Assembly (NCBI GenBank): GCA_002336975.1
Contig: DDFA01000096.1
Span: 732 to 47,107 of the forward strand
Length of the DNA stretch: 46,376 nt
Source: Phyllobacteriaceae bacterium UBA1940
GTDB lineage: Bacteria > Pseudomonadota > Alphaproteobacteria > Rhizobiales > Rhizobiaceae
Reading direction: 5' to 3'
In this document: positions 15,940-26,216 of the stretch, in pieces
Layout of the letters: every line of letters starts with the position of its first letter
How positions within the stretch are numbered: position 1 is the first letter of the stretch
Made by a program: the position numbers and the translations under genes
Notes under the pieces: generated by a model
Told to the model about the DNA's origin: nothing
The model's input: the letters and a program-made list of their open reading frames with translations, nothing else
Databases searched by the model: none

Positions 15940-16048
15940 GTTTTCACCTGATCGGGTTTCTTGCCTCTTCGGTGACCTACCCCGGCATCGAGCACAATTC
16001 AAAGGCTTTCGGGACTTGAGAACCCGCCGCGCTCGGCCTTCCGGGCGT

Positions 16049-16792
16049 TCAGGCCTCGGCGATGACGCCGCCCGGCATGAAGCCGCCGTCCGCCGCGATC
16101 GTCTGGCCGGTGATATAGCTCGCCTCCGGCGACAGCAGGAAAGCGATAAGCGAGGCGATCTCGTCTGGCCGGCCATAGCGCCCCATGGCGACGCGCTCGG
16201 TCCACAGCCGCCTCTCCTCGGGCCGGTGCAGCCGCGCCACCAACGGCGTGTCGACCGGCCCCGGCGCCACCACGTTGACGCGGATGTTCTGCGGCGCGAG
16301 TTCGACCGCCATCACCTCCGACATCAGCTTGACGGCCGCTTTCGACGCGCCGTAAGCCAGCCTGCCGCGATTGGCGCGCAGACCCGAGACCGACGACAGA
16401 TTGACGATCGACAGGCTCTCGCCCATGCGCTCCGTCGCCGCCTTGCAGGTGACAAAACTCCCGATCAGGTTCGCCTCGAGCATTTCGCGCAGCATTTCCG
16501 CCGTCGTATCCTCGACCGTCGCCGACCATGCGATGGCGGCGCAATTGACCAGCCCGCCGATCAGGCCGGCGCGATCGACGATCTCGTCGAAGGCGGCTGT
16601 GACCTCGTCCTCGTCGGTGACGTCGCAATGAATGAAGATGACGTTCTCGCCCGCAAGGTCGGCCTCGACCTCGGCAAGCGACGCCTCGTTGAAATCCAGC
16701 ACCACGACCGGCCAGCCGTCTTCGATCAGCCGCGTCGTCACCGCGAGGCCGATGCCGGATGCGCCGCCTGTCACCACCGCCGCATGCTTCAT
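16049..16792 (-). CDS. Short-chain dehydrogenase/reductase
   Basis: 247 residues, classical [16 protein letters not shown] (cofactor-binding TGxxxGIG, near residue 6), the conserved VNCAAIAW segment (the usual NNAG position, here NCAA), a catalytic serine in NLSSVSG, and YGASKAAVK (the YxxxK pair, near residue 150) are all present, followed by [12 protein letters not shown]. An aspartate after the second strand (VVLDFN) suggests NAD(H) preference. I use the ATG at 16792; upstream residues lack similarity. It is divergent from betI and shares the intergenic palindrome, so BetI could regulate it too. The substrate is unknown; a link with betaine metabolism is possible only by position. Confidence 0.88.
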   Translation of the reverse strand: MKHAAVVTGGASGIGLAVTTRLIEDGWPVVVLDFNEASLAEVEADLAGENVIFIHCDVTDEDEVTAAFDEIVDRAGLIGGLVNCAAIAWSATVEDTTAEMLREMLEANLIGSFVTCKAATERMGESLSIVNLSSVSGLRANRGRLAYGASKAAVKLMSEVMAVELAPQNIRVNVVAPGPVDTPLVARLHRPEERRLWTERVAMGRYGRPDEIASLIAFLLSPEASYITGQTIAADGGFMPGGVIAEA

Positions 16793-16851
16793 GATGAGAC
16801 CATAACGCCGAATGACGCGCGGTAAAGCGGCGGGACGATTGCTCACCTGGC

Positions 16852-16881
16852 TTTTTTATTGATTGACGCGTCAATAAAAAA
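16852..16881. promoter_or_regulatory. Candidate BetI operator palindrome
   Basis: An 11-base perfect inverted repeat, TTTTTTATTGA and TCAATAAAAAA, is separated by TTGACGCG. It encloses a perfect 12-base palindrome, TTGACGCGTCAA (16863-16874). It ends 15 bp before the betI start codon, in the 104-bp space between betI and the divergent SDR gene, and is strikingly AT-rich for this DNA. Position and symmetry fit autorepression by BetI (TetR family), relieved by choline. Confidence 0.75.
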
Positions 16882-16896
16882 CCGTAGCCTGTCTTC

Positions 16897-17481
16897 ATGC
16901 CAAAACTCGGAATGGAACCGCTGCGCCGCCGCGCGCTGATCGACGCCGCCGTCGCCGCCATCGGCGAAGCGGGCACGCTCGACGTGCGCATGAGCGACAT
17001 TGCCGGGCGCGCCGGCGTGTCCGCGGCGCTTGCGCACCATTATTTCGGCGCCAAGGACGACCTGCTGCGCGCCACGATGCGGTCGCTGCTGGCCGATCTC
17101 ACCCGGGAGACGCGCATCGCGCTGGCGCGAGCGGTCACGCCGCGCCAACGGGCGTCGGCGATCGTTGCGGTCAATTTTTCCGAGCCGCAGTTCTCGCCCG
17201 ACATCGTCGCCGCCTGGCTCGCCTTCTATGTCGAGGCGCAGCGGTCGGCAGAGATGCGCCGGCTGCTCGGCGTCTATGCGCGGCGGCTGCATTCGAACCT
17301 TACCCACGCGCTGTCAGCACTGATGCCGCGCGTCCAGGCGGCGCGCACCGCCGAAGGCGTCGCGGCGCTGATCGACGGGCTCTACATCCGCCGGGCGCTG
17401 AAGCACGGCGCGCCGGATCCTGCCTCGGCCATCGCGCTGGTCGAGGATTACATCACCTTGAAACTGGGGCGTACGCCATGA
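16897..17481 (+). CDS. betI: TetR-family regulator BetI
   Basis: 194 residues. The N-terminal TetR helix-turn-helix reads [17 protein letters not shown], then [20 protein letters not shown] (about residues 8-52); [12 protein letters not shown] and the C-terminal [20 protein letters not shown] match BetI. BetI represses choline-to-betaine genes and is released by choline. It heads the bet operon; its stop overlaps the start of betC by four bases (ATGA). A TTGACGCGTCAA palindrome 22 bp upstream is the probable autoregulatory site. An internal ATG at 16912 is an alternative start. Confidence 0.92.
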   Translation: MPKLGMEPLRRRALIDAAVAAIGEAGTLDVRMSDIAGRAGVSAALAHHYFGAKDDLLRATMRSLLADLTRETRIALARAVTPRQRASAIVAVNFSEPQFSPDIVAAWLAFYVEAQRSAEMRRLLGVYARRLHSNLTHALSALMPRVQAARTAEGVAALIDGLYIRRALKHGAPDPASAIALVEDYITLKLGRTP

Positions 17482-19010
17482 CCGAACCCCGCCGTCCAAA
17501 CATTCTCATCGTCATGGTCGACCAGATGACGGGAACGCTGTTCCCGAACGGGCCGGCCGACTTCCTGCACGCGCCAAATCTGAAAAAGCTCGCGGCGCGC
17601 TCGGCGCGGTTCGTTAGCAACTACACCGCGTCGCCGCTCTGCGCGCCCGGCCGCGCCTCGTTCATGAGCGGGCAATTGCCGTCGCGCACCCGCGTCTACG
17701 ACAACGCCGCCGAGTTCGCCTCGTCGATCCCCACCTTCGCCCACCATCTTCGCGCCGCCGGCTACCACACCTGCCTGTCAGGAAAAATGCATTTCGTCGG
17801 CCCCGACCAGTTGCACGGTTTCGAGGAGCGGCTGACCACCGACATCTACCCGCCGGATTTCGGCTGGACGCCGGACTATCGCAAGCCGGGAGAACGCATC
17901 GACTGGTGGTACCACAATCTCGGTTCGGTCACCGGCGCCGGCGTGGCCGAGATCACCAACCAGCTCGAATATGACGACGAGGTCGCGTTCCACGCCAACC
18001 AGAAACTCTACCAGTTGTCGCGCGAGCGCGACGACGCCGACCGCCGGCCCTGGTGCCTCACCATCTCCTTCACCCATCCGCACGACCCGTTCGTGGCGCG
18101 GCGCAGATATTGGGACCTCTACAATGATTGCGCCCATCTCGAGCCCGAGGTCGGCTTCATCCCCTACGAGCAGCAGGACACGCATTCGCAGCGGCTCTAC
18201 CTCGCCAGCGACTATGCGTCGTTCAACATCACAGACGACAATATCCGCCGTTCGCGCCAGGGCTATTTCGCCAATGTCTCCTATGTCGACGACAAGCTCG
18301 GCGAACTGCTCGCGACGCTGGAGGCGACGCGGATGGCGAACGACACGGTCGTTGTCTTCTGCTCCGATCACGGCGAAATGCTGGGCGAGCGCGGGCTGTG
18401 GTTCAAGATGAACTTTTTCGAGGGCTCGGCCCGGGTGCCGCTGATGATCGCCGGCGACGGCATCAAACCCGCCCGCATCGAGCAGCCCGTCTCCAATCTC
18501 GATATCTGCCCGACATTGTGCGACCTGGCGCGGATCGACATCAGCGCCATCGCGCCGTGGACCGACGGCCAATCGCTGACGCCGCTGATGCGTGGCGAGG
18601 GCCGCAGCGAACCGGTGCTGATCGAATACGCCGCCGAAGGGTCCTACGCGCCGATGGTCGCGATCCGCGACGGCGACTACAAATTCGTCCATTGCGAGCT
18701 CGATCCGCCGCAACTGTTCAACCTCGCCGCCGACCCGCTCGAACAGGTCGATCTCGCCACCGACCCCGCCTATGCGGGCGTCGTCGACAGTTTCATGAAC
18801 CGCGTGCGCGCCCGCTGGGACATGGCGCGCTTCGACGCCGAGGTGCGCGAAAGCCAGGCGCGCCGCTGGGTGGTCTATCCGGCGCTGCGCAACGGCGCCT
18901 ATTTCCCCTGGGATTTCCAGCCGCTGCAAAAGGCGTCCGAGCGCTACATGCGCAACCACATGGACCTGAACGTGCTCGAAGACAGCAAGCGTTATCCTCG
19001 GGGCGAATGA
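17478..19010 (+). CDS. betC: Choline-sulfatase
   Basis: 510 residues, the usual BetC length. The sulfatase signature [11 protein letters not shown] places the cysteine that is converted to formylglycine at about residue 55; [10 protein letters not shown] supplies an N-terminal metal-binding Asp and [15 protein letters not shown] the later metal-site Asp-His. The C-terminal segment [19 protein letters not shown] is specific to choline sulfatases. It splits choline-O-sulfate into choline and sulfate, feeding the two following enzymes. Its start overlaps betI (ATGA) and its stop overlaps betA (ATGA at 19007-19010), so the three genes are translationally coupled. An anaerobic- or FGE-type maturation enzyme is not in the window. 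Confidence 0.95.
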   Translation: MTEPRRPNILIVMVDQMTGTLFPNGPADFLHAPNLKKLAARSARFVSNYTASPLCAPGRASFMSGQLPSRTRVYDNAAEFASSIPTFAHHLRAAGYHTCLSGKMHFVGPDQLHGFEERLTTDIYPPDFGWTPDYRKPGERIDWWYHNLGSVTGAGVAEITNQLEYDDEVAFHANQKLYQLSRERDDADRRPWCLTISFTHPHDPFVARRRYWDLYNDCAHLEPEVGFIPYEQQDTHSQRLYLASDYASFNITDDNIRRSRQGYFANVSYVDDKLGELLATLEATRMANDTVVVFCSDHGEMLGERGLWFKMNFFEGSARVPLMIAGDGIKPARIEQPVSNLDICPTLCDLARIDISAIAPWTDGQSLTPLMRGEGRSEPVLIEYAAEGSYAPMVAIRDGDYKFVHCELDPPQLFNLAADPLEQVDLATDPAYAGVVDSFMNRVRARWDMARFDAEVRESQARRWVVYPALRNGAYFPWDFQPLQKASERYMRNHMDLNVLEDSKRYPRGE

Positions 19011-20668
19011 TGGCGCAGATGGAAGCAGACTTCGTCATCGTCGGCGCCGGCTCCGCCGGCTGCGCGCTAGCCTACCGGCTGAGCGAAGACGGCGAGAATT
19101 CCGTCATCGTCATCGAGCATGGCGGCACCGACTACGGCCCGCTGATCCAGATGCCGTCGGCGCTGTCGATCCCGATGAACATGAGCCTCTACGACTGGGG
19201 CTTCTCGACCGAGCCGGAACCGCATCTGGGCGGGCGGGTGCTGGCGACGCCGCGCGGCAAGGTGCTGGGCGGATCGTCCTCGATCAACGGCATGGTCTAT
19301 GTGCGCGGCCATGCGCGCGACTTCGATCACTGGGCGCAGGAAGGCGCGGCGGGCTGGTCGTTCGCCGACGTGCTGCCCTACTTCAAGCGCATGGAGGATT
19401 CCAAGGACGGCGAAGATGGCTGGCGCGGGACCGACGGGCCGCTGCATGTCAAGCGCGGCATGCGTCTCAACCCGCTCTACAGGGCGTTTGTCGACGCGGG
19501 CCGGCAAGCCGGCTTCGAGACCACCGACGACTATAACGGATCGAAGCAGGAAGGCTTCGGATGGATGGAGCAGACCATCCATCTGGGCCGCCGGTGGTCG
19601 GCCGCCAACGCCTATCTGAGACCGGCGCTGAGGCGCCGGAACGTGAGTCTTCTTCAGGGTTTGGCGCAAAAGGTGAAGATCGAGAATCAACGCGCCACCG
19701 GCGTCGAGATCGAGATTCAGGGATCGATTCAACTTGTTCGCGCAAGACGTGAGGTGATCCTCGCCGCCTCGTCGATCAATTCGCCTAAACTGCTGATGCT
19801 GTCGGGCGTCGGTCCGGCCGCGCATCTGGCCGAACACGGCGTCGAAATCGTCGCCGACCGCCCCGGCGTCGGCAAGAATCTCCAGGACCACATGGAGCTC
19901 TACATCCAGCAGGAATCGACCAAGCCGATCACCCTCTATTCGGTGCTCAACCCGTTCTCCAAGGCGCTGATCGGGGCGCGCTGGCTGATGTTCGGATCCG
20001 GGCTCGGCGCGACCAACCATTTCGAGGCCGCCGCCTTCGTGCGCTCCAGGGCCGGCGTCGACTATCCCGATATCCAGTATCATTTCATTCCGGCGGCGGT
20101 GCGCTACGACGGCAAGGCGGCGGCCGACACCCACGGCTTCCAGGCGCATGTCGGGCCGATGCGGTCGAAGTCGCGCGGCTCGGTAACGCTGCGCTCGGCC
20201 GATCCGCGCGAACGGCCAAAGATCCTGTTCAACTATATGTCGCATCCCGACGACTGGTCCGATTTCCGTCACTGCATCCGCCTGACCCGCGACATCTTCG
20301 GCCAACAGGCGTTCGACGCGTTTCGCGGCAGGGAGATTTCACCTGGCGGCAACGTCCAGACCGATGAGCAACTGGACGACTTCATCCGGGCTCATGCCGA
20401 GAGCGCCTATCACCCGTGCGGCACCTGCCGGATGGGCCGCGCCGACGATCCGCTGGCGGTGGTCGACCCCGAACTTCGCGTCATCGGCGTCGAGGGCCTG
20501 CGCGTCGCCGACTCGTCGATCTTTCCGCGCATCACCAACGGCAATCTCAACGCGCCGTCGATCATGACCGGCGAAAAGGCCTCGGATCACATCCTTGGCC
20601 GGGGCATGCTGTCGCCATCCAACCTCGAACCCTGGATCAACCCGCGCTGGCGCGACAGCGACAGATAG
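19007..20668 (+). CDS. betA: Choline dehydrogenase
   Basis: About 553 residues, a GMC-family FAD flavoprotein. [20 protein letters not shown] is the N-terminal FAD-binding GxGxxG motif; [19 protein letters not shown] is GMC signature 1 and [17 protein letters not shown] signature 2. The catalytic His region [11 protein letters not shown] and the [17 protein letters not shown] terminus match choline dehydrogenases. It oxidises choline to betaine aldehyde, using a membrane electron acceptor. The ATG at 19007 forms an ATGA overlap with betC; in-frame ATGs at 19010 and 19019 are alternatives. Here betA precedes betB, unlike the I-C-B-A order described for Sinorhizobium meliloti. Confidence 0.95.
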   Translation: MMAQMEADFVIVGAGSAGCALAYRLSEDGENSVIVIEHGGTDYGPLIQMPSALSIPMNMSLYDWGFSTEPEPHLGGRVLATPRGKVLGGSSSINGMVYVRGHARDFDHWAQEGAAGWSFADVLPYFKRMEDSKDGEDGWRGTDGPLHVKRGMRLNPLYRAFVDAGRQAGFETTDDYNGSKQEGFGWMEQTIHLGRRWSAANAYLRPALRRRNVSLLQGLAQKVKIENQRATGVEIEIQGSIQLVRARREVILAASSINSPKLLMLSGVGPAAHLAEHGVEIVADRPGVGKNLQDHMELYIQQESTKPITLYSVLNPFSKALIGARWLMFGSGLGATNHFEAAAFVRSRAGVDYPDIQYHFIPAAVRYDGKAAADTHGFQAHVGPMRSKSRGSVTLRSADPRERPKILFNYMSHPDDWSDFRHCIRLTRDIFGQQAFDAFRGREISPGGNVQTDEQLDDFIRAHAESAYHPCGTCRMGRADDPLAVVDPELRVIGVEGLRVADSSIFPRITNGNLNAPSIMTGEKASDHILGRGMLSPSNLEPWINPRWRDSDR

Positions 20669-20697
20669 GGTTTGATCGCACACCCCGGGAGCATCGC

Positions 20698-22161
20698 ATG
20701 AAAGCCCAGCCAAAGGCCTCGCACTATATCAACGGACGCTTCGTCGAGGACGACGGCGGCGCTGGCCTGCCGGTGATCTACCCGGCCACCGGCGAGACCA
20801 TCGCCATGCTGCATTCGGCGACGCCCAACATTGTCGAACTGGCGATCGAGGCGGCGCGGGCAGCGCAAGGCGCATGGGCGCGGCTGAAACCGGTCGAGCG
20901 CGGGCGTATCCTGCGCCGCGCCGCCGACATCCTTCGCCAGCGCAATGCCGAGCTGGCGCGCATCGAGACGCTCGACACCGGCAAGGCGATCCAGGAAACG
21001 CTGGTCGCCGACGCTGCCTCGGCGGCGGATGCGCTGGAATATTTCGGCGGCGCGGTTGCGACCTTCAACGGCGACTATGTCGATCTCGGCGGCCCGTTCG
21101 CCTATACGCGGCGCGAACCGCTTGGCGTGTGCGTCGGCATCGGGGCGTGGAACTATCCGATCCAGGGCGCCGGCTGGAAATCCGGCCCGGCGCTCGCCAT
21201 GGGCAATGCGATGGTGTTCAAGCCGTCGGAAAACACGCCGCTGTCGGCGCTGGCGCTGGCCGAGATCTACACCGAGGCCGGCCTGCCCGACGGCCTGTTC
21301 AACGTGGTGCAGGGTTATGGCGACGTCGGCGCTGCGCTGGCCAGCCATCCGGGCGTCGCCAAGGTGTCGTTGACCGGCTCGGCGCCCACCGGCAAGAAGG
21401 TGCTGGCGCTCGCCGGCTCGCAGATGAAGCACGCGACCATGGAACTGGGCGGCAAGTCGCCGCTGATCGTGTTCGACGACGCCGATCTTGAAAACGCGGT
21501 CGGCGGAGCGATGCTTGGCAATTTCTATTCAACCGGCCAGGTCTGCTCCAACGGCACCCGCGTCTTCGTCCAGAACGGGCTGCACGACCGGTTCGTAGAC
21601 CGGGTGATCGAGCGCACCAAGACGATCCGGCTCGGCGATCCGCTCGACCCCGACACCCAGATGGGGCCGCTGGTCAACAAGGCTCAGCTCGACAAGGTGC
21701 TCGGCTACGTCGCCATCGGCAAGAAGGAAGGTGCGAGGCTCGCCGTCGGCGGCGGTGCGCCGAAACTGCAGGGTTTTGAAAATGGCTATTTTGTCGAGCC
21801 GACGGTGTTCACCGGGGTCGGCGACGACATGCGCATCGCCCGCGAGGAGATTTTCGGGCCGGTGATGAGCATTCTGTCGTTTGACGATGAGGAGGAAGTG
21901 GTGGCGCGCGCCAACGACACCGAGTTCGGCCTGTCGGCGGGCGTGTTCACCCAGGACATCGCCCGCGCCCACCGGGTCGCGGGCGAATTGCAGGCCGGGA
22001 CGCTGTGGATCAACCACTACAATCTGTCGCCGGTCGAAATCCCGTTCGGCGGCGCCAAGAATTCCGGCATCGGCCGCGAAAATTCGCTCGAGGCGCTGCG
22101 CCACTACAGCCAGGTCAAGAGCGTCTATGTCGAGACCGGAAAGGTCGAAAGCCCCTACTGA
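20698..22161 (+). CDS. betB: Betaine-aldehyde dehydrogenase
   Basis: 487 residues, NAD(P)-dependent aldehyde dehydrogenase. [20 protein letters not shown] is the BetB-type cofactor loop; the catalytic Glu is in MELGGKSP (near residue 250) and the nucleophile Cys in [11 protein letters not shown] (near residue 285). [13 protein letters not shown] and the C-terminal [19 protein letters not shown] are also conserved in betaine-aldehyde dehydrogenases. It oxidises betaine aldehyde to the osmoprotectant glycine betaine. It starts 29 bp after betA with a CCCGGGAG ribosome region. Its 3' end overlaps the convergent mannose-gene stop by seven bases. This is the last gene of the bet operon. Confidence 0.95.
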   Translation: MKAQPKASHYINGRFVEDDGGAGLPVIYPATGETIAMLHSATPNIVELAIEAARAAQGAWARLKPVERGRILRRAADILRQRNAELARIETLDTGKAIQETLVADAASAADALEYFGGAVATFNGDYVDLGGPFAYTRREPLGVCVGIGAWNYPIQGAGWKSGPALAMGNAMVFKPSENTPLSALALAEIYTEAGLPDGLFNVVQGYGDVGAALASHPGVAKVSLTGSAPTGKKVLALAGSQMKHATMELGGKSPLIVFDDADLENAVGGAMLGNFYSTGQVCSNGTRVFVQNGLHDRFVDRVIERTKTIRLGDPLDPDTQMGPLVNKAQLDKVLGYVAIGKKEGARLAVGGGAPKLQGFENGYFVEPTVFTGVGDDMRIAREEIFGPVMSILSFDDEEEVVARANDTEFGLSAGVFTQDIARAHRVAGELQAGTLWINHYNLSPVEIPFGGAKNSGIGRENSLEALRHYSQVKSVYVETGKVESPY

Positions 22162-24383
22162 GCGGGGTTTTCGTAGCGCTTGAGATACATCGAGAGCGCG
22201 GTGACGATGTGGTAAAGGATGCTGGCCGGGACCTCGCGCGCGAGTTGCCTGCCCTTCTCGTCGATCTGGTCGATCCACAGCCCCTTCGGCGCGGCGTCGA
22301 GATGCCAGCGGAACAGCCGGCCGACGCGCGCCTCGATCTCCGGCTTCAAGTCGGGGCCGCCGGCCTCGTCCAGCGCCATCGCCGCCTTGATCACTTCCGT
22401 CTGCGGCCAGCTGCGCGAAACGCGGTCGAGCGGCAGGCCTTCGCGCGACACCGCCGCATAGGCGAGACCCGTCGAGCGGTTCAGCCCGTTGGCGATGGCC
22501 GACGCATAGAGCTTGCGGGCGAAACCGACGAGATCCTTCTGGCCGCTGCGCGCCGCAAAATCGACCAGCAGCGCCGCCCATTCGAAATGATGTCCCGGCT
22601 CGGTCCATTCGCCCTTGTCGCCTGGCGCGCGCCGCCAGTCGTCGTCGAAATACTCGCCGATGGTCCAGGTTTCGGGATCGAAGAAATGGCTGCGGAACAG
22701 TTCGACGATGCGGGCCGCCCGGCGCATGTACTGCATGTCCCCGGTTGCCTCGTGCCAGGCGAGAAACGCCTCGAGCAGATGCATGTGCGGGTTGGAGCGG
22801 CGAAGCCCCTCGCCTGCCGAAGTCTCCTGGAAACCGCGCATGGTGCGGTCTTCCATATGGTCGTCCAGGAAGCGGAACGTCTCCTGCCCAAGTCCCAGCG
22901 CATCCGGGTTGCCTGCGCGATGAGCGTGCGCCAGCGCCAGCAGCACGCAGGACTGGTCGTAGGCGTCCTCGACCGGATCGACGACCGACCCGTCGACATT
23001 GAGCACCCTGACCCAGCCGCCGTTTGCCGAGCGGCCCTTGCCGGCGATGAAGTCGATGCCATGGGCGATGAGCCGGTCGGCGGGACCCGTCCACCCATGC
23101 TGCTTCGCCACCGCAAAGGCAAAAATCTGGCGTCCCATGGTGCGCATGCGCTTCGGCCTGGCGATCGGCGACGCGTCCATCGACAGCGCCTCGAAGAAAC
23201 CGCCATGGCGTTCGTCGACCGCCACGGTCGACCAGAGGGGCAGCGCCTCATCCAGCAGCCAGTGGCGCACCCGCGGCACATAGGCGCCCACCTGCACGAC
23301 GCGATCCTGCGCCGGGGTGAACTTGGTTTCCAGCCGGCCGGTCTTTTCCAGCCGCTCGACGATCTTCTTGACGTTCTGGCTCTGGTCGACCGGCGCGATG
23401 AAGGTTGCGTCGGCGGTGGCGACGATCGCCACGTCCTTCATGCCGATCACCGACAACAGCCGGCCCTGGCTGCGAAGATACGAATTCGTCGTATCGATCG
23501 CCACCACGTCACCGATGACGACATTGCCGTCGGCGTCCGACGCACTGATGTCGAGCAGCGACTGCCACGACCCCAGATCGTTCCAGCGGAACTCCGCCGG
23601 GATCATGGCGATGCCGGCGGTCTTTTCCATGATGGCGTAGTCGACCGAAATCGACTGAATGTGCCCGTAGTCCAGCATCGGCAGATAGACGCCGGACAGG
23701 TCGCGCGTCGCATTGGCGCAGGCGATTTCGGCCTGGGCCCAGATCTCCGGCTGGAGCGCGGCAAAAGCGTCGCGCATGGCGCTGGCGCGAAACAGGAACA
23801 TGCCGGAATTCCAGAAGAAATTGCCGGCGTCGAGATAGGATTGCGCCGTCTCCAGGTCCGGCTTCTCGACAAAGCGCATGACGTCCCGGCCGTCGGCCTC
23901 GATATAGCCGTAACCCGTCTCGGGATGCGTCGGGCGAATGCCGAACACGATGATGCGCCCTTCCATGGCGGGCGCCACGCCCGCCTCGATGGTTTGCCAG
24001 AACTGCTCGTCGGTCGTGATCTCGTGATCCGATGGCACCACGAGGATCAGTCCGTCACCGACGGTCCGAAGCGTCTCGATGGCCGCAACCGCGACAGCCG
24101 CCGCTGTGTTGCGCCCGGTCGGCTCGAAGATTGCTTCGCCGCCGATCTCGAGCCCGGCGAGATCGTCGCGCACCCGCTCCGAATGGCGCTCCGACGCAAT
24201 CAGGCTGACCTTCGCCGCGCCGGCGGTGCGCGCCTGCAGCCGGCGCACGGTCTTCACCAGCATCGAGCCGTCGCCGGCCAGGTTGTGGAACTGTTTCGGG
24301 TTGTCCTCGCGCGACAGCGGCCACAGCCGCGAGCCGACGCCGCCGCTCATCACAAAACACGAAATCGGGTGCGTCATCTGCAT
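22155..24383 (-). CDS. Mannose-1-phosphate guanylyltransferase fused to AGE-family epimerase/isomerase
   Basis: About 742 residues in two parts. Residues 1 to about 360 form a type II GDP-mannose pyrophosphorylase: [18 protein letters not shown] nucleotide-binding motif, [14 protein letters not shown] and the [12 protein letters not shown] segment. From about residue 365 to the end is an N-acylglucosamine 2-epimerase (AGE/YihS-like) alpha/alpha-barrel, with conserved [19 protein letters not shown] and [13 protein letters not shown] histidine motifs. The cupin phosphomannose isomerase domain usually attached to type II enzymes is absent. The AGE part may supply the isomerase step, but that is inferred. 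It begins one base after the phosphomannomutase stop (TGA-G-ATG), with an ATG at 24377 as the alternative start. The product would be GDP-mannose for polysaccharide synthesis. Confidence 0.9.
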   Translation of the reverse strand: MQMTHPISCFVMSGGVGSRLWPLSREDNPKQFHNLAGDGSMLVKTVRRLQARTAGAAKVSLIASERHSERVRDDLAGLEIGGEAIFEPTGRNTAAAVAVAAIETLRTVGDGLILVVPSDHEITTDEQFWQTIEAGVAPAMEGRIIVFGIRPTHPETGYGYIEADGRDVMRFVEKPDLETAQSYLDAGNFFWNSGMFLFRASAMRDAFAALQPEIWAQAEIACANATRDLSGVYLPMLDYGHIQSISVDYAIMEKTAGIAMIPAEFRWNDLGSWQSLLDISASDADGNVVIGDVVAIDTTNSYLRSQGRLLSVIGMKDVAIVATADATFIAPVDQSQNVKKIVERLEKTGRLETKFTPAQDRVVQVGAYVPRVRHWLLDEALPLWSTVAVDERHGGFFEALSMDASPIARPKRMRTMGRQIFAFAVAKQHGWTGPADRLIAHGIDFIAGKGRSANGGWVRVLNVDGSVVDPVEDAYDQSCVLLALAHAHRAGNPDALGLGQETFRFLDDHMEDRTMRGFQETSAGEGLRRSNPHMHLLEAFLAWHEATGDMQYMRRAARIVELFRSHFFDPETWTIGEYFDDDWRRAPGDKGEWTEPGHHFEWAALLVDFAARSGQKDLVGFARKLYASAIANGLNRSTGLAYAAVSREGLPLDRVSRSWPQTEVIKAAMALDEAGGPDLKPEIEARVGRLFRWHLDAAPKGLWIDQIDEKGRQLAREVPASILYHIVTALSMYLKRYENPAQ

Positions 24384-24384
24384 C

Positions 24385-25902
24385 TCAAATCGTCTGGTTG
24401 TAGACGCCGACGCCGGGGTTTTGCCGCAGCACCGCGTCCACCGCCTCGAACATCGCCTTCTTGCGCGCCTCCGAGACCGGGCTTTCGACGACGACGACCA
24501 GTTCCGGCTTGTTCGACGAAGCGCGCACAAGACCCCAGGTGCCGTCGTCGGTGACGACGCGCACGCCGTTGACCGTCACCAGGTCGACAATGGCGTGGCC
24601 CGCCAGTTTGTCGCCGGCGTCGCGCATCGCGGTGAATCGGGCGACAACCTTGTCGACGACGCCGTATTTGGTTTCGTCGGAACAATGCGGCGACATCGTC
24701 GGCGAGCCAAAAGTCAGGGGCAGGGCGCGGGTTAGGTCGGCCATCGATCTTGCAGGATTGCGGTCGAGCATCCTGCACACCGAAATCGCGGTGACGAGAC
24801 CGTCGTCATAACCGCGCCCGTAGGGCGGGTTGAAAAAGAAGTGCCCGGACTTTTCAAAGCCGGCGAGCGCGCCCAGTTCCTTGACGCGGCGCTTGATGTA
24901 GGAATGACCGGTCTTCCAGTAGTCCGTCGACGCGCCCCGCGCCTGCAGCACCGGATCGGTCATGAACAGGCCGGTCGACTTGACGTCGACGACAAAGCGC
25001 GCACCGGGATGCTCGGCCGACATGTCGCGCGCCAGCATGACGCCGACCTTGTCGGCGAAAATCTCATTGCCTTCATTGTCGACGACGCCGCAGCGGTCGC
25101 CGTCGCCGTCGAAGCCCAGCCCGACATCCGCCCCCGTCTCCAGCACCTTGTCGCGGATGGCGTGCAGCATCTGCATGTCTTCGGGATTGGGATTGTAACG
25201 GGGGAAGGTATGGTCGAGTTCGACGTCGAGCGGGATCACCTCGCAGCCGATCCGCTCCAGCGCCTGAGGCGCGAACGCGCCCGCCGTGCCGTTGCCGCAC
25301 GCCGCCACCACCTTCAGCTTGCGGGATATGCGCACGCCTTGCGTCAGGTCGTCGAGATAGCGGGTCCGCATGCCGTCGACCCGTTGATAGGAGCCGCCGC
25401 CGACAAGATCGAAATCTCCGCCGAGCACCGCGTTCCTCAACGTCGCCATCTCGTTGGGGCCAAAGGTCAACGGCCGCTCCATGCCCATCTTGACGCCGGT
25501 CCAGCCGTTTTCATTGTGCGAGGCGGTGACCATCGCCACCGACGGGCAGTCGAGCGCGAACTGGCCGAAATAGGCCATCGGCGACAGCGCCAGGCCGATG
25601 TCCCTGACGCGCGCGCCGGCCGCCATCAGGCCGGAGACGAGCGCCAGCTTGATCGCCAGCGAATAGGAGCGGAAATCGTGGCCGACGACGATGTCGGGGC
25701 CGATGCCGGCGCGGCGGATGACCGTCGCCAGCCCCATGCCAAGGGCCTGGACGCCGAGCAGGTTGAGTTCCGGGGGTTTTTGCGACGCCGGATGGCCGAA
25801 CCACCAGCGCGCGTCATATTCGCGGAAGCCGGTCGGCTTGACGAGCGCGCGGGTCTCGAATTCGAACGTGTTCGGCTGGATGTCTGCGACCGGTTTCAGC
25901 AC
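24385..25902 (-). CDS. manB: Phosphomannomutase / phosphoglucomutase
   Basis: About 505 residues of the alpha-D-phosphohexomutase family. The phosphoserine loop is VTASHNENGWTG (near residue 150), the magnesium loop GFDGDGDRCGVVD (near residue 265), the sugar-specificity loop FEKSGHFFF, and a C-terminal phosphate-binding region follows. It converts mannose-6-phosphate to mannose-1-phosphate and often also acts on glucose. I choose a GTG start at 25902 (VLKPVADIQPNTF), because longer frames run through the divergent tRNA gene region; GAGAGCGGG lies upstream of it. The stop is separated by one base from the ATG of the pyrophosphorylase fusion, so the two genes are translationally coupled. Confidence 0.9.
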   Translation of the reverse strand: MLKPVADIQPNTFEFETRALVKPTGFREYDARWWFGHPASQKPPELNLLGVQALGMGLATVIRRAGIGPDIVVGHDFRSYSLAIKLALVSGLMAAGARVRDIGLALSPMAYFGQFALDCPSVAMVTASHNENGWTGVKMGMERPLTFGPNEMATLRNAVLGGDFDLVGGGSYQRVDGMRTRYLDDLTQGVRISRKLKVVAACGNGTAGAFAPQALERIGCEVIPLDVELDHTFPRYNPNPEDMQMLHAIRDKVLETGADVGLGFDGDGDRCGVVDNEGNEIFADKVGVMLARDMSAEHPGARFVVDVKSTGLFMTDPVLQARGASTDYWKTGHSYIKRRVKELGALAGFEKSGHFFFNPPYGRGYDDGLVTAISVCRMLDRNPARSMADLTRALPLTFGSPTMSPHCSDETKYGVVDKVVARFTAMRDAGDKLAGHAIVDLVTVNGVRVVTDDGTWGLVRASSNKPELVVVVESPVSEARKKAMFEAVDAVLRQNPGVGVYNQTI

Positions 25903-26023
25903 GTAATCCCGCTCTCTTGCTGGTGTACCAACGTCCTGAATAACCGCATCGCCTTGCAATTGCGTATACGGGACGCGTTTTTGCGGTGCGGCAAGATTGT
26001 GCGTTCCCGGCGCGCCATTGTGC

Positions 26024-26052
26024 TTGCAGTCAAAGTCGGCGCTCGCTATAAG
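26024..26052 (+). promoter_or_regulatory. Promoter of tRNA-Pro
   Basis: A -35 box TTGCAG (26024-26029) and a -10 box TATAAG (26047-26052) are separated by exactly 17 bases. The tRNA begins 14 bp after the -10 box, which gives a short 5' leader, as is normal for a single tRNA gene. Confidence 0.65.
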
Positions 26053-26066
26053 CCCGCGTCTGGTTA

Positions 26067-26143
26067 CGGAGTGTAGCGCAGCCTGGTAGCGCACATCGTT
26101 CGGGACGATGGGGTCGCAGGTTCAAATCCTGCCACTCCGACCA
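26067..26143 (+). tRNA. tRNA-Pro (anticodon CGG)
   Basis: The full cloverleaf can be drawn. Acceptor CGGAGTG pairs with CACTCCG, followed by discriminator A and an encoded CCA. The D-arm is GCGC-AGCCTGGTA-GCGC; the anticodon stem is CATCG/CGATG with loop TTCGGGA, so the anticodon CGG reads the proline codon CCG. The T-arm has GCAGG-TTCAAAT-CCTGC. Preceded by a matched promoter and followed by a hairpin. No integrase lies beside it. Confidence 0.97.
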
Positions 26144-26146
26144 GTC

Positions 26147-26173
26147 AAAACGGCGGCGACAATCGCCGTTTCT
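26147..26173 (+). terminator. Hairpin after tRNA-Pro
   Basis: AAACGGCG (26148-26155) pairs perfectly with CGCCGTTT (26164-26171) starting a few bases after the tRNA 3' end. The arm ends in TTT, then CTCC, so the T-tract is short. Likely terminator or processing end of the tRNA transcript. Confidence 0.6.
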
Positions 26174-26216
26174 CCCGATCAACAGGCGCGGCGTCGCCGC
26201 CTGGACGGAGACGTCA

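Noticed and set aside
15940..16176. 79-residue N-terminal extension of the asparaginase
   Set aside because: The stretch is Arg/Ser-rich, overlaps the SDR 3' end and lacks asparaginase similarity, which begins at MANPVLAEAT.
18128..19006. Upstream extension of the betA frame through the betC gene
   Set aside because: The extension is an out-of-frame reading of betC, rich in Arg and Ala. The GMC FAD-binding N-terminus begins just after the ATG at 19007.
22005..24554. 849-codon plus-strand frame opposite the GDP-mannose pyrophosphorylase/AGE gene
   Set aside because: Same shadow effect: biased composition, no recognisable motif, and the minus-strand frame has clear catalytic signatures.
25903..26094. 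Longer N-terminus for the phosphomannomutase reaching across the tRNA
   Set aside because: It would be read antisense through tRNA-Pro and its promoter, and has no similarity to the family. The GTG at 25902 is preferred.
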